Shown piece by piece: positions 1 to 10,700 of a DNA stretch of 64,000 nucleotides (within the stretch, counting starts at the first letter, position 1; each line of letters opens with the position of its first letter). Both the position numbers and the translations under genes were made by a program. Location of the stretch: NCBI GenBank assembly GCA_028673005.1, contig CM054118.1, positions 88,760,858-88,824,857 on the forward strand, written 5' to 3'. The notes beneath the pieces are model-generated. The model was not told where the DNA came from and ran no database searches. It was given only the letters and a program-made list of their open reading frames with translations. The DNA is from Tanypteryx hageni. Lineage: Eukaryota; Arthropoda; Insecta; Odonata; Petaluridae.

Positions 1-333
1 TTCATAAAATATATTTAATGTAAATTTTAATGGTGGTTATGAAATTTAAAATTGAGTGCTTTAAATGCATATGTTTTGAATATGTTATTAAGAAAGAGAA
101 TTTGTCTCTTTTTAAAATTCCAAATGAGTTTTACCTCTAATTGTTAAACTCATTTGGTAAATAAATTACTCAGACATTTGCTGCTGTATTTTATTTCAGT
201 TTATAAATACAATAATGAAAGTTAAAACCAAGCCAACCTCAGATGTAAAAAATTTGGAAATAGAGAAATATCTGGAAAAAATATATAAATTTATATTCCT
301 ACTTAGATTATGAACCTATGCACATACATAATA

Positions 334-545
334 CAGTAAAACCCTGATTTAATGTTCCCGCATTTAGTGAAATCCCGGATTTAGTGAAGATTTTTTCATG
401 TCCCGACAATAGCTCCATATAAACAATGTATTATTTTCCCGCATTTAGTAAAACCCGATTTAGTGAAAAACCCGCATTTAGTGAAAAAATATTATGCACT
501 CGTACTTCAATTTTTATTTGACGCTTCCCGCATTTAGTAAACTTA
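334..545. mobile_element. pogo-type terminus with subterminal repeats (one end only)
   Basis: After a TA dinucleotide the sequence reads CAGTAAAACCCTGATTTAAT, the same CAGTAAAAC start as the pogo-like elements at 36815 and 45768. Inside, a unit like CCCGCATTTAGTGAAA recurs about five times up to 540. I did not find the opposite end, so this is a truncated or much decayed copy. Confidence 0.5.
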
Positions 546-857
546 TTCATGTGCAAAAAGAAATCACAAAAGAAACATATTGTACGTAAAAATTACGATA
601 TACGCTCAAAACATTGTGAATGGCTCATCACGCGCAAGCGGCTACATTGTCTGCTAAGACAGTGGCCGCAAGGAAACCGTAAATCCTACAATGTAATGAA
701 TCCCGCTCGTATGTTCCTCATTTCTGGTATCACGCTCAGTTACCTATTGTCATAGTGTGCTATATACTCGACGTCGTTTACGAGAAAATGCCCTTTGAAA
801 ATCGCGATCCGAGAGTCAATGAAATAAGAACGTTAAAAGTCCTTTCCTAATTTTCTT

Positions 858-928
858 GGAGCGTTGGTCTAGGGGAAACGAGTTGGATTTCAAATATTTT
901 TGCCGGGGTTCGACTCCCGAAGGGACCA
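858..928 (+). repeat. tRNA-like relic with intact A and B boxes
   Basis: TGGTCTAGGGG at 865-875 fits the Pol III A box and GGTTCGACTCC at 907-917 fits the B box, at tRNA spacing. Both boxes look like those of tRNA-Glu. Only 4 of 7 acceptor pairs and 3 of 5 T-stem pairs form, so it is not a working tRNA. It is better read as a tRNA pseudogene or SINE head. A T-run follows at about 932. Confidence 0.45.
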
Positions 929-2259
929 ATATTTTTTTCTCCGGTTTTTTAAATTTGTTCGCAATTTCCAGCATATCGTCGATAAAACTTGCAAACCATT
1001 TTAAAATAATTTATTCAATGCATTATAACTACTATTTTCTTCATCGTAATTCTTAACGAACATAATTTTACGGATCACCCATTCGCTTTACCATCTCGTC
1101 ATGTATTGATCATGATTTAAAGTTCTTATTTTGATATATATAGTGCAACTGGCATCTCTGGACTAAAATTTTAATTTTTGAAAATTTATTAAACAAAGTT
1201 TCTAAATGCTATGGTCTTTTATTATGGCCCAACATTTTTCTCAACTTAATTCGTACATCACTTTCTGTTCAGTGATGATCATTACACTAATTAAAGACAT
1301 TTGTTATTTATAAATTTATTCGCTTTATTTCTATTTCACTCGTTCACTTTTACTGTTTTTCAAATTGGTTTGCTGCAATTCCACAGGTTTTTGCAGTTAT
1401 GCTAATATTGGAAGTTTTAAACTTGTTAACATTACTGTTGAGATGTGCAGTGTTGGGTTTGCGTTGGATGGGTTTTGCTTGGAATTGGGTTAGATTAGGT
1501 TCATGACTGAATTTTAACTTTTGTTCGGTTCGGTTTATATGAGTATTTGGGTTGGGTTAGTTTAGGTTAACTTTAACGTTCGCAATCGTTATTCTGTTTT
1601 TATTCTGATATTTTGCTGTAGGTACCTTTGTTACAGCTACGTGTCTGAATCTGTGGCACCACCGCTGAAATGCAATGACACTCTTATTCCATTTTTGTTT
1701 ACTTTTGCACTGGTCATTCATCGTCAAAGATCTTCAGTTTATTATTTTTCCATATAGATGTCATTACATGTTACTATTTGATCTTCTAGTCTTTACATGA
1801 GCTATATATAGCATTTCCATTCTTCAACTGTTTAGCTTTGTCGGATTTCATTTAATGTAAAGAAACGTGTTGTTTAAGCTTTCATAATCATGAAGAATTT
1901 TGAAACATGTCGAGGTAATACACTATATTGATATTTTATGTATACCAGAATTATTTATGATATTTTGTATATCTCATTTATTTTGTTTTTTTTTCATAGC
2001 AAATGTTATTATAAAATTGTGATTTTTTCATCATAAAGAATGTTTTTTGAAGCTGTTGTACACCAATTTTAAAATAATCGTTATAAACTTGGTTTTCTTT
2101 ACTTTACATTACTATATAAAAATGGTCTATCATTATATAAGTTATAAGATAAAAATAGTATGCTGAAAAGTAAAAAGCGACTGGCCTGTGCTATGTTAAA
2201 AACTATATGTTAAGCGCAAATTTGGTTAGCGTACAGATGTCTTGGAATGCACTAAGTGA

Positions 2260-2261
<2 letters not shown>
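929..2261. other. No gene seen
   Basis: This is A+T-rich non-coding sequence. A G/T-rich patch at 1440-1575 repeats GGGTTAG- and GGTTCGG-like words but forms no regular array. I see no exon-like block that fits SEC63. Confidence 0.6.

Positions 2262-2317
<56 letters not shown>
2262..2317. repeat. (AT)n microsatellite
   Basis: This is an uninterrupted AT dinucleotide run of about 28 units. It directly abuts the 5' TC end of the first Helitron-like unit. Confidence 0.95.
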
Positions 2318-2320
<3 letters not shown>

Positions 2321-3151
2321 AATAAATAGCTGCTTCTTACGGAGGATATATTATATATAATGATATAAAACCTAAGGTACTTCTAGATATTTTACAGAGC
2401 TGAAATTTGCCTGGAACCTTGGTGTTGGTCCAAAACCATCAGAGAAAATCAAAAATTTCAAAATTTCCCCTTACAACGGGGACTTCTACACCCTAAAATG
2501 TTCATTTTCAGGTCCCATTAGAAAACCATTTAAATCCGTACAAGCCTTTTTATAATTGCGTTTTTAAATTACTTTTAATTAACATACAAACTACAGTCCT
2601 TAATTAGAAGACGGGAAAAAGAACGAAGATTATTCTTCTGGAAAGTAGAACACGATTTCTTGCCGAATTAGTCCAATTATTCGATTTTTACTGCATAAAA
2701 ATGGAATTTTATACAATTTAGAACAATGGCCCAATATTTCTGTCATGACTATGAGACAATGCTTTTCTTCAGGAATTTATTTTACATGTTAATAAAACTG
2801 AACGAGACCTTAGTGCCACGAACTGAAAAGTAGCTTAGTGTCATGATGTCGCTCTCAGCCTGTGACATTTAAAAGCAAAGGGAAAACATTTTGGTGCGCA
2901 GACAATACTAAGAGGAATATTGTGCTGAAATTTTCAGGGTTTGTAGATGTCATGAGTAGGCCTTTGGATAATATGAGATATCTTATGCAGGTTTCCTCGG
3001 TTCGACTTCAGGTACTCCGGAAGTTGTGTAAATAGCATTGCGGAATATTTGGCAATTAATTTACGTTAATTCTCATCAAGTAGTAGGAATGAAATTTGGT
3101 GTGATGGTTATAGGGCACCAATGCTTGCAGTATGCAAGCACCGATTACTAG
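2318..3151 (+). mobile_element. Helitron-like non-autonomous element, unit 1
   Basis: The unit starts A|TC and ends CTAG|T, as Helitrons do. A hairpin (TGCTTGCAGTATGCAAGCA, 3123-3141) lies 6 bp before the terminal CTAG. The 5' head AAATAGCTGCTTCTTAC and a stretch with CCTAAGGTACTTCT recur in the units at 3152 and, inverted, at 24955. There is no open reading frame and no Rep/helicase, so it would be non-autonomous. Family assignment rests only on ends and hairpin. Confidence 0.5.
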
Positions 3152-4056
3152 TCATTATAAATAGCTACTTCTTACATATATAGGATATATCATATAGAAC
3201 CTAAGGTACTTCTGGAAGTGTTCCAGAGCTGAAATTTAGCATGAATATAGGTCATTGGGTATAACCACAGTAAAAAATCCGAAATTCCAGAAAGTTATTT
3301 TTAAGGGGTTTTTTTGACCTCAATTTACAATTTTAAACACCCATAAGAAAAGCATTGAAAACAGGGCTATATAAAATTGCTTTTTTTAATTATTTACAAT
3401 TAAGATACAAAGTCGGGACATGCATCATACTGTGGAAGAAAGAATGAAGTTTATTTTTCCTGAAGAGAGAATTCAAATCCATTCTGAATTTACTTAAAAT
3501 TCGATTTTAATCATAAAATTATGAAAAGATTTTGGTTTTCAACAATGCAAAATTTTAACTACCATATCAACGATCCCAATGCCTTTCAATGGGAATGCAT
3601 TTTCCATACTTAAAGAGCATTGATTTAATGTTTATATTGCATTATAATCCATTTGATATCTGCCAACTACGTATAAATATGATGACGTTATAATGTTAAA
3701 TTAATTTTTTATCCGGATACTTAGTAAAATGCACAGATGATCCTAAAACAAAGAATATCCTAATTTTTACATGAATTTTAGTGTAACACACAGGCTATTG
3801 TCTTAATGATGATTATAGTTATTGCTGAAACATTACGATCTAAGCCATGAAACCTGATATTCGAAAACTTGGACGCAAGCCGATTGCCAGGGAATTTAGA
3901 AATTCCTGATAGATGCCTTAATTTCACAGAAAATGAAAACTATTATCTTATTTAAATGGGTAGTTCAAATACCGTCGGGTTGGTTTATTTACGAGTTACG
4001 ATCTTGGTATATGGTGATTTTTTACACGCTTGCAGTATGCAAGCACCGATAACTCA
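3152..4056 (+). mobile_element. Helitron-like non-autonomous element, unit 2
   Basis: The unit begins with TC immediately after the CTAG of unit 1. It carries the same head (AAATAGCTACTTCTTAC) and aligns with unit 1 along much of its length. It ends in the hairpin GCTTGCAGTATGCAAGC followed by CTCA rather than CTAG. Its last 350 bp closely resemble 35880-36269. Confidence 0.5.
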
Positions 4057-4062
4057 TATATA

Positions 4063-4128
<66 letters not shown>
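4057..4128. repeat. (TA)n microsatellite
   Basis: This is a TA run with a few TG and CA units at its edges, directly after the end of Helitron-like unit 2. Confidence 0.9.
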
Positions 4129-4134
<6 letters not shown>

Positions 4135-5097
4135 CAAATACACACATACATCTTATGCACAGTGTGACCACATGCTAATATCTTACGATTTTTTTAAAAG
4201 TTCGCACTAATCAAATTTCATCAAGTATCCAACTATGTATTGTGATATTTCAGCAGTGTTGCATAATATTGCATCACCTGGTGGCCAATTCCACTCTTTT
4301 CTCTGTAAAGTTCATGGGTCTGACACAAAAAATATATCTCCTAAGGTGGAAAACATTTGAAAAGTGGAAATAGAAATATGATTCATGCTTCTTTGGCATA
4401 ATTGGATCGTAAAGAATGTTTTTGCTGATTTATATTTTTTAAATCTATAATTTTTGAAAATACTTTATTACAATGTTAATTTACCATATCAACATATCAT
4501 TATAAATAAAAATAAAGCAATAACGCTACACATCAAAAAATAAGTTTTACATATGAAAAAACATGTGGTACGAACGGAAGGATCTTAATGTTTGAATGCA
4601 TATAATGTATAATAATATATAATGATATATAAATTGCAGAAAACTAAACATGCACTATTATGGGTTAGATCTATAAGTGAAGCTGCAAGAGCATCGTTGC
4701 TCTTTCCCTGTTGGCTATTGCCTCCCTTCCACTATTCCACCTGTAATGTGTCAGGATCGACTTACGGCAGCTTTGGTATTAGCAGTCGAAATGTTTGACT
4801 CTTGTCAGTTGTAGTCTTAACGCAGATGTATTTCCAAAATAAACAGTTGACACTGGGCTCTTTTTCCAAATAAAACTTCATAGGTGCTCTGAGAAATATT
4901 TTGAAATTATATATGGAACGCATCCCCCGCATTAAGCGGGGCTCAGCTGTACTGTCCATATATTTTCAAGAATTCAGAATTTGTTTCACTATTGTTCCTG
5001 ATGACAAAAATTTATCAATTGATATTTACAGAAAATAAATTCAAATAAAAGTGACAAAAAGCAATAAAAACGAGGAGAAAAATTATAACAAAATCGT

Positions 5098-5190
5098 TAA
5101 TATTACCATATTTACCCAAATCCAAGCTGAGGTTTTTTCCAAATTTCAGCTTTTGAAAATTGGGGCCCATCTTAAATTCGAGTATAAAAT
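5098..5190. mobile_element. Tigger-type terminal fragment
   Basis: ATATTTACCCAAATCCAAGC and the following lines resemble the termini of the Tigger elements at 35480 and 41652 (TTTACCCGAA..., then a GAATTTAAG-like word). Only one end is visible, and this is a weak call. Confidence 0.35.
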
Positions 5191-5225
5191 CGTTTACCAT
5201 CAATACATCGTGGTCATTTGATCCT

Positions 5226-5410
5226 GCATCAATTCATCACACTTGAATTATTGGTGCATCAATTTGTCACACTACAAACTCATCGTGCATCAATACATTG
5301 CACAACAAACTCATTGCGCATCAATTCATTGCTAGACAAATTCGTTGTGTGGCAATTTCTTCGTGAGACAAATTCGTTGTAAAACATGTTTGTCGTGAGG
5401 CATTCATTGC
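5226..5410. repeat. Degenerate 31-bp minisatellite
   Basis: Words like GCATCAATTCATTGC recur at 5226, 5256, 5287, 5318 and about 5350, a period of 30-31 bp. Similar but more diverged units continue to about 5410. The unit holds CAT/ATG-rich palindromic words. There is no coding meaning. Confidence 0.65.
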
Positions 5411-6068
5411 GAGACATCATGACTGGTGATGGCACGGGAATACACTTGTTGGGTTGGGAGTGCAATGAATTGACGCACCACATGTTGTCATAGATCCATA
5501 GGAAGTATGGTTAAGCATTTAATCAATGCTTTTTTAAACAAATAAAATATTTATATCTACTGAAAATTTTCATTGCAAACTTACAATCTGGAATTCAATT
5601 AATAGTGTCTTAATTTTAATAATACATTTAAAAAGTTATTTTTTTAGACAAAAATTTCTAACAAACCAATTAATGAACAAACTATACTGAATATGTATGT
5701 TCAAAATATACACCAAATACAGTCAGTGAGAAATTAAGTAAAAAATAAGTGTAATACAGAATGAAAGTTGTATTGTAATGCATGAAAAATTAACTATAAA
5801 AATTATCTCTTAGGTTTTTTACTGTTTTTATTATTGTTATATTATAGAATTATGCCAGATTTACATTATTTTGTTTTCTTTTACTGTAAAAGACAATCCC
5901 ATTATTTTTCAAACGATTTATTAAATAATTCTTTTTATTTGAATGTTTTATCACTAATAGTCCAAGAAATACAAGATATTTTCTGATCGAATGCAAGAAA
6001 ACTTTAAATGGCCAAAATTAAATCTGGCAGCGAGAGTATACTAAGGGACAATTAACTTCAGCATTTAA

Positions 6069-6803
6069 CCCTTTTGCTGCTATCGATGCATATATGCATC
6101 GAGGTGGCGCACAGCCGCTACTGCTATTGATGCATATATGTGGGCGGGCAGAGCGGTACCTTGACTGCTAACGACGCATATATGCGTTTCAAGCTTTTTT
6201 GTTCGCTGCTCAAAACGTATTCAGTCGTATCGATGCTAACGAAGTGCCGTGGATTTTTGTGGTACTAACAGATGTTTTAGGCACTCTGTAGATGGCGTAG
6301 ACATATATTTTCAAGCTGTTTTTAGTCTAACCTTGGACGATGAAAAAGGCTGCTTCTACTTCGTTTCCCCGTGCTTTTTGCTCCCGCATAAAACCTTTTT
6401 CGTCCCTTGGCCATCACTTTTCTCACCCCCTATGCCCTACAAGACCTAAAACAGATGGAAAAAAGCCAGAAATATCTTCAGTTCTGTGTCAACTTTTATA
6501 CGTAATACATCCTGTTCTCAAACCAAGTTTTTTTAGTTGCGTTTAGATTCTTTCGTTTTCTTTTGATATTAATAAAAAGAATCAACAAAAAAGATGAAAA
6601 TATTTTTTTGAGATGGTTAATAATCAATATCAATGTAAATGATTGACAAAATAACTTGTAAAATATAAAGAGACTAAAAGACGAACAAATGAACGTAGAT
6701 GCTGAGCTCCCAGGGAAAGTATTCAGCACAGGGGTGCTTCAAGGTCACTGAACTCTGCGCACACGGCTGATGCAGAAGCTTCAAGTCCATAGCAGTGAAA
6801 GGG
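6069..6803. mobile_element. piggyBac-like MITE flanked by TTAA
   Basis: TTAA at 6065-6068 and 6804-6807 flank a 735-bp element with inverted ends CCCTTTTGCTGCTATCGA and CCCTTTCACTGCTATGGA. Three subterminal units (starting 6077, 6121 and 6165, exactly 44 bp apart) each read close to CTGCTATYGAYGCATATATG. The first contains an 18-bp perfect palindrome. No transposase frame is present. Confidence 0.75.
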
Positions 6804-7019
6804 TTAAAGGTTATAAAAAGTGGAAATTAATGTCTTGAAGAAAGAGAAAAGTGTGTGAGGAAGGTGGGAGAGTATTCAAGAAAATTATTTGAGATGAAAC
6901 TGAATTTAACGTAATTTAAGATTAATCTTGAAAGAAAACTGAGTTAGGATTATACAAATGGAAACTGATGAAAACAAGCAAAAAGAGTCAGCAGTTAAAT
7001 ATCTGTTCAACTTGATTAT

Positions 7020-7150
7020 TTATGATAAAAAAGTGATTTTTTAGGTTGACTTTGAACCATACTCCCAAAATAACATTGCGTCTTATGGAAAAATAGAACT
7101 TGCACTTTGGGAATTTGCATTTCACATCACTTTTCCGGAACCAATTATTC
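7020..7150. repeat. Fragment of a dispersed repeat shared with 20650-20790
   Basis: The block from GATAAAAAAGTGATTTTTTA to TTTTCCGGAACC matches 20650-20790 with scattered changes. The inner words (CTTATGGAAAAATAG) resemble pogo/Tigger termini. It ends about 500 bp before SEC63 exon A. Confidence 0.45.
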
Positions 7151-7647
7151 GCAAAGTTCAAAAAGGTGGTGTATAGTCAATTTACTATGCAACTTTTATC
7201 ATTGGTTAAATTTAAATTGTTTAAATTTCAGAATTACTTATTTTTGTCTTTTTAGTGCAACTTTTAATTGTTTATTTTTTAAATATATTTTTATATTTTT
7301 TAATTTTGAATGTTTCTTGCACTCCTTGGTTCATCATTTGAATCAATGATGTCACATTGGGGACCAGATACTTTAATCCTATATTTTTACTCCTGTGTTT
7401 GTCTTTATTTAAATGTGTGTGTGCATTATCAGCTGACAAAACAGCCTTCTTTAGGAGGTTGGCTTCTTCAGAAAAATTTTTCATTCTTCAATGTGTAGAC
7501 ATTGTCACTTATGGCCTTAATGTATGAAAAAATTTCCTGGACAATGACTTTGCTTTCTGATTCATATTTTCTCTCAGGAACTATTGATTTCAATAACATT
7601 TTATATATTCATTGTGAATTCCTCTAATGTTTTTTTGAAATTTTCAG

Positions 7648-7740
7648 GTGTTGGGCCTATATGCTCTTGTCTTTATGGTAGCTCTGCCTACAGTGGTGGG
7701 CATGTGGTGGTACAAGTCAATTAGATACTCAGGAGATCAG
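7648..7740 (+). CDS. SEC63: SEC63 exon A (transmembrane segment 3)
   Basis: The exon follows a pyrimidine-rich tract ending in TTTTCAG and is followed by GTAAGC; both phases are 0. It encodes 31 residues beginning VLGLYALVFMVALPTVV, a hydrophobic membrane span, then MWWYKSIRYSGDQ, the signature just after TM3 in SEC63. It is the first exon visible in the window. The following 3.6-kb intron carries the hAT element at 8371-10810. Confidence 0.9.
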
Positions 7741-10700
7741 GTAAGCATATGCATGCAATTACCTTGACAAACCAGCTTTTTTATCGCTCACCTTATTGAA
7801 AATCTTCTAACATTCGAGTATTTCAATAATTCTTAAACTAAATGCTCATGCCCTATATTTTTAGTTATTTCTGGAAATTATATATGTTATGTATAAGCCC
7901 TGGAAGATAACTTTTCACATATTAATTTTGCTGGCAGTTCATGGAAAACTCTTTTTGCTTTTATGAGCAATATTATGCACTTCCTTTTGATTTTGCCATT
8001 TATTCTGCTACAATTAACTGCTTAACCTCAATAGTTTGCACCACATTTGAGTTGAATTTTTTCAACGTATAACTTACGGTTACCATATTTTTAATCTTAC
8101 TCCCCAGACAATAGCACACAATAATCCAGAAAAAACCTGATTTATAAATTTTAACTTTTTAAGCTCAAAAATTGTGTTGTGGTATTATATAAATTATGGA
8201 GAGATAATTAAACATTATTATAGTAAATTTTCGAGCATAAATGTTTTTGTTACTTAAACATTTATGCATAAAAATATAAAATTCAATAATACTTAAAATT
8301 TCATGTTATTATGACTCATTATCTGAAACAATTCTGATAATGCAGACTAAATAGGTATATAATATATAGGCAGGGGCGGATACAGAGCTAGGCGACTGCC
8401 CAGAGCCTTGCACCTGGCCCCTAAAGACAAACTAGGAAAGAAATGCATTGATGATGATGCATGAGCAATCATGCTCGAAACATCATCTAGAAAGCTTTCG
8501 CAGATATTTATTTGGAGAATAGCGATGAGTGATTAAAAGAAACATCTGGAGAGAGGAAATAAGAAACATTGCATGTGCAGTCATGCACGGAATGCCATCG
8601 TGAAGATAGTAAGGTTAAAAGGTTTAGCGGATGTGTTAGAGATCGACTCGAACGATGAAAAGAAATAGACCTCAACTAGCTCCCCCTCTCACTTGAAAAT
8701 CCAAAATCAAATCAAAGTTAATTCCACTGCTCTTTTCTGGACGTAACTTGTATGTTGGAGGGTGGGATGTGAAGTTCCTGCCAGATGTATCATCCAATTT
8801 ATGTTGGACGACGTTGAGTTAATAAGTCAGAAGCTTAATATTAGAAGTGAAAGAAATGTTCACAGTTTGAAAAGTCCCTGCATCATGAACTAGTCATGCA
8901 TTTTAGATGATGAAGATGATCGTTGTGAAAGAGAACTGGCATGTTCGAGGACTTGATCATTCGGACTTCGTTGGTCCTCATAGTTGGTTCGTAGTTCCCA
9001 TGAATCGCCAATAGCTAAGTGGCGTTATCGCAGAGCATTTTATTGTATTTGTGAATCATTATCATAATTAACATTATTATTTTAATCTGACTAAAATATT
9101 TAGTTGAGCATTATTACATTAAGAAGAATGATTAACCCTATTTAAGTATAAAAATGCCAGGGAGAGATCGGGATAAAGATTGAAAGTTTGAATCAAGAGC
9201 ATTTAAAAGGAAAAAGCATGTTCTTTTGGAAGAATCACAACGAAAGTGTCAAGGATCTATGAAGAAAATTTTCAAGGAGTGTAGTGAAAAAACTGATTCT
9301 AGTTGCAGTGTTAGTGAGAAAAATGAAAATCTTATTGATGTTAGCTGTGAAAGTAGAAATGGAAATCTTGAAGACCCCAGCATAACTGTGCAAACTGAAG
9401 CTGAAACAGGTGTAATTATTCAAAATAGCCCAAAATGATGTGATGACTATGATAGTAATGCTGCGTCAACTTCTATGTCAGCAGAATTGATTGCTATTGG
9501 GGAATAGCCTAGTGTCTTCGCCAATTTTAATGATCCTGGTGAGTCGATTTTTCCTTTGACCAATAAGCAATTGAGCAATATTATTCGGAAAGGCCCAATT
9601 TACATCTTAAGAGAAAATGATGACTTTCCGTTAGATGATAATAACCAACATTATAGTTCACTTTACTACAATCATGCATTGCGCAATGGTAAAAGCATCT
9701 CCCAACTCACAAGAGTGGAAAACTGCTGTTGTAAAACAAGTGAAGATTTTCGGACCTCGGTTTCTTACCATATCGCCGGCCTCTGTGCATGGTATGGACC
9801 CATGTCGGGTTGCTTTTAATTTGCTATCTAGAGATAAATTTTTAATTTTTTTTCGATTGGCTTTCACATTATTATATATAAAGGCTTTCACCTTAAGAAG
9901 ACGTTGAATAGAATAATTTTCTAAACATTTTACTACTTAGAACTTAATTTCGTCTGCTATAACGATGTCTGCTCCGCCGGTTGATGCGAGTAAAAATGAT
10001 TTGAACTATTTTTTCACCCTTAATGTCTATCAGTTTCCAAAGAGTTATTTATTTCTTTAAATCACTCAGAAATTAGCTCATTCTTTATGTAAGGAAATAA
10101 TTCAAAGAATCAGAAAATCCCATCTTCAGAAAGAATACGATCAAAGATAAAGAACACAAGGCGAGTGTTTGCAATCAATAGGAATTAGTGGCCAAGGTCG
10201 CTAAGGAACCATGAGAAGAAGGGGAATAGGGGACTGCTAGAGATGATTCACTCTCATTTTTATAAATAGCATCCATGTGATGTTTTTCGTAAACAGTTCT
10301 TGAGTGCCACGTCTGTGTTTGGAACAGAAAAAAAAAGTGGGAGAGACTTCCAACAACGGCATCGTTATGAGAATGGAGCGACTTGCTGCTGCTATATACA
10401 GAGAACTCAAGCGCACCATTTGAATGAATGGAAACAAATCTGGCACACAAAGCAGTAAGTGTTAAACATTTGTGTGGAATAAACTTTTATTATTCTTCAT
10501 GTGATAATACACAATCTTATTGTAATAGAATTACATGAAGCATATGGTATAATAAACGTACCATAACAAATATTCCAAAAATTTCAAGTAAATCCGATTA
10601 TTAGGTAAAACTTTATGAATGTTTATAATGAACTACGTCAAAATTGGCCATTTCAATTAAATGCCTGCGGGCCGCAAGGTAGAGTGGTATTTAAATCGAG

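Noticed and set aside
1440..1575. GGGTTAG / TTAGGTT words suggesting arthropod telomeric (TTAGG)n repeats
   Set aside because: There are only a few scattered irregular words and no tandem array, so an interstitial telomere tract is not supported.
3956..4210. 84-codon frame over the (TA)n run
   Set aside because: The frame exists only because a TA repeat without stops is read as Ile/Tyr; it overlaps a Helitron-like end.
1..7647. Search for the preceding SEC63 exon (J domain end and the segment before TM3)
   Set aside because: No splice-flanked block resembling the conserved residues before TM3 was seen; it is probably upstream of the window.
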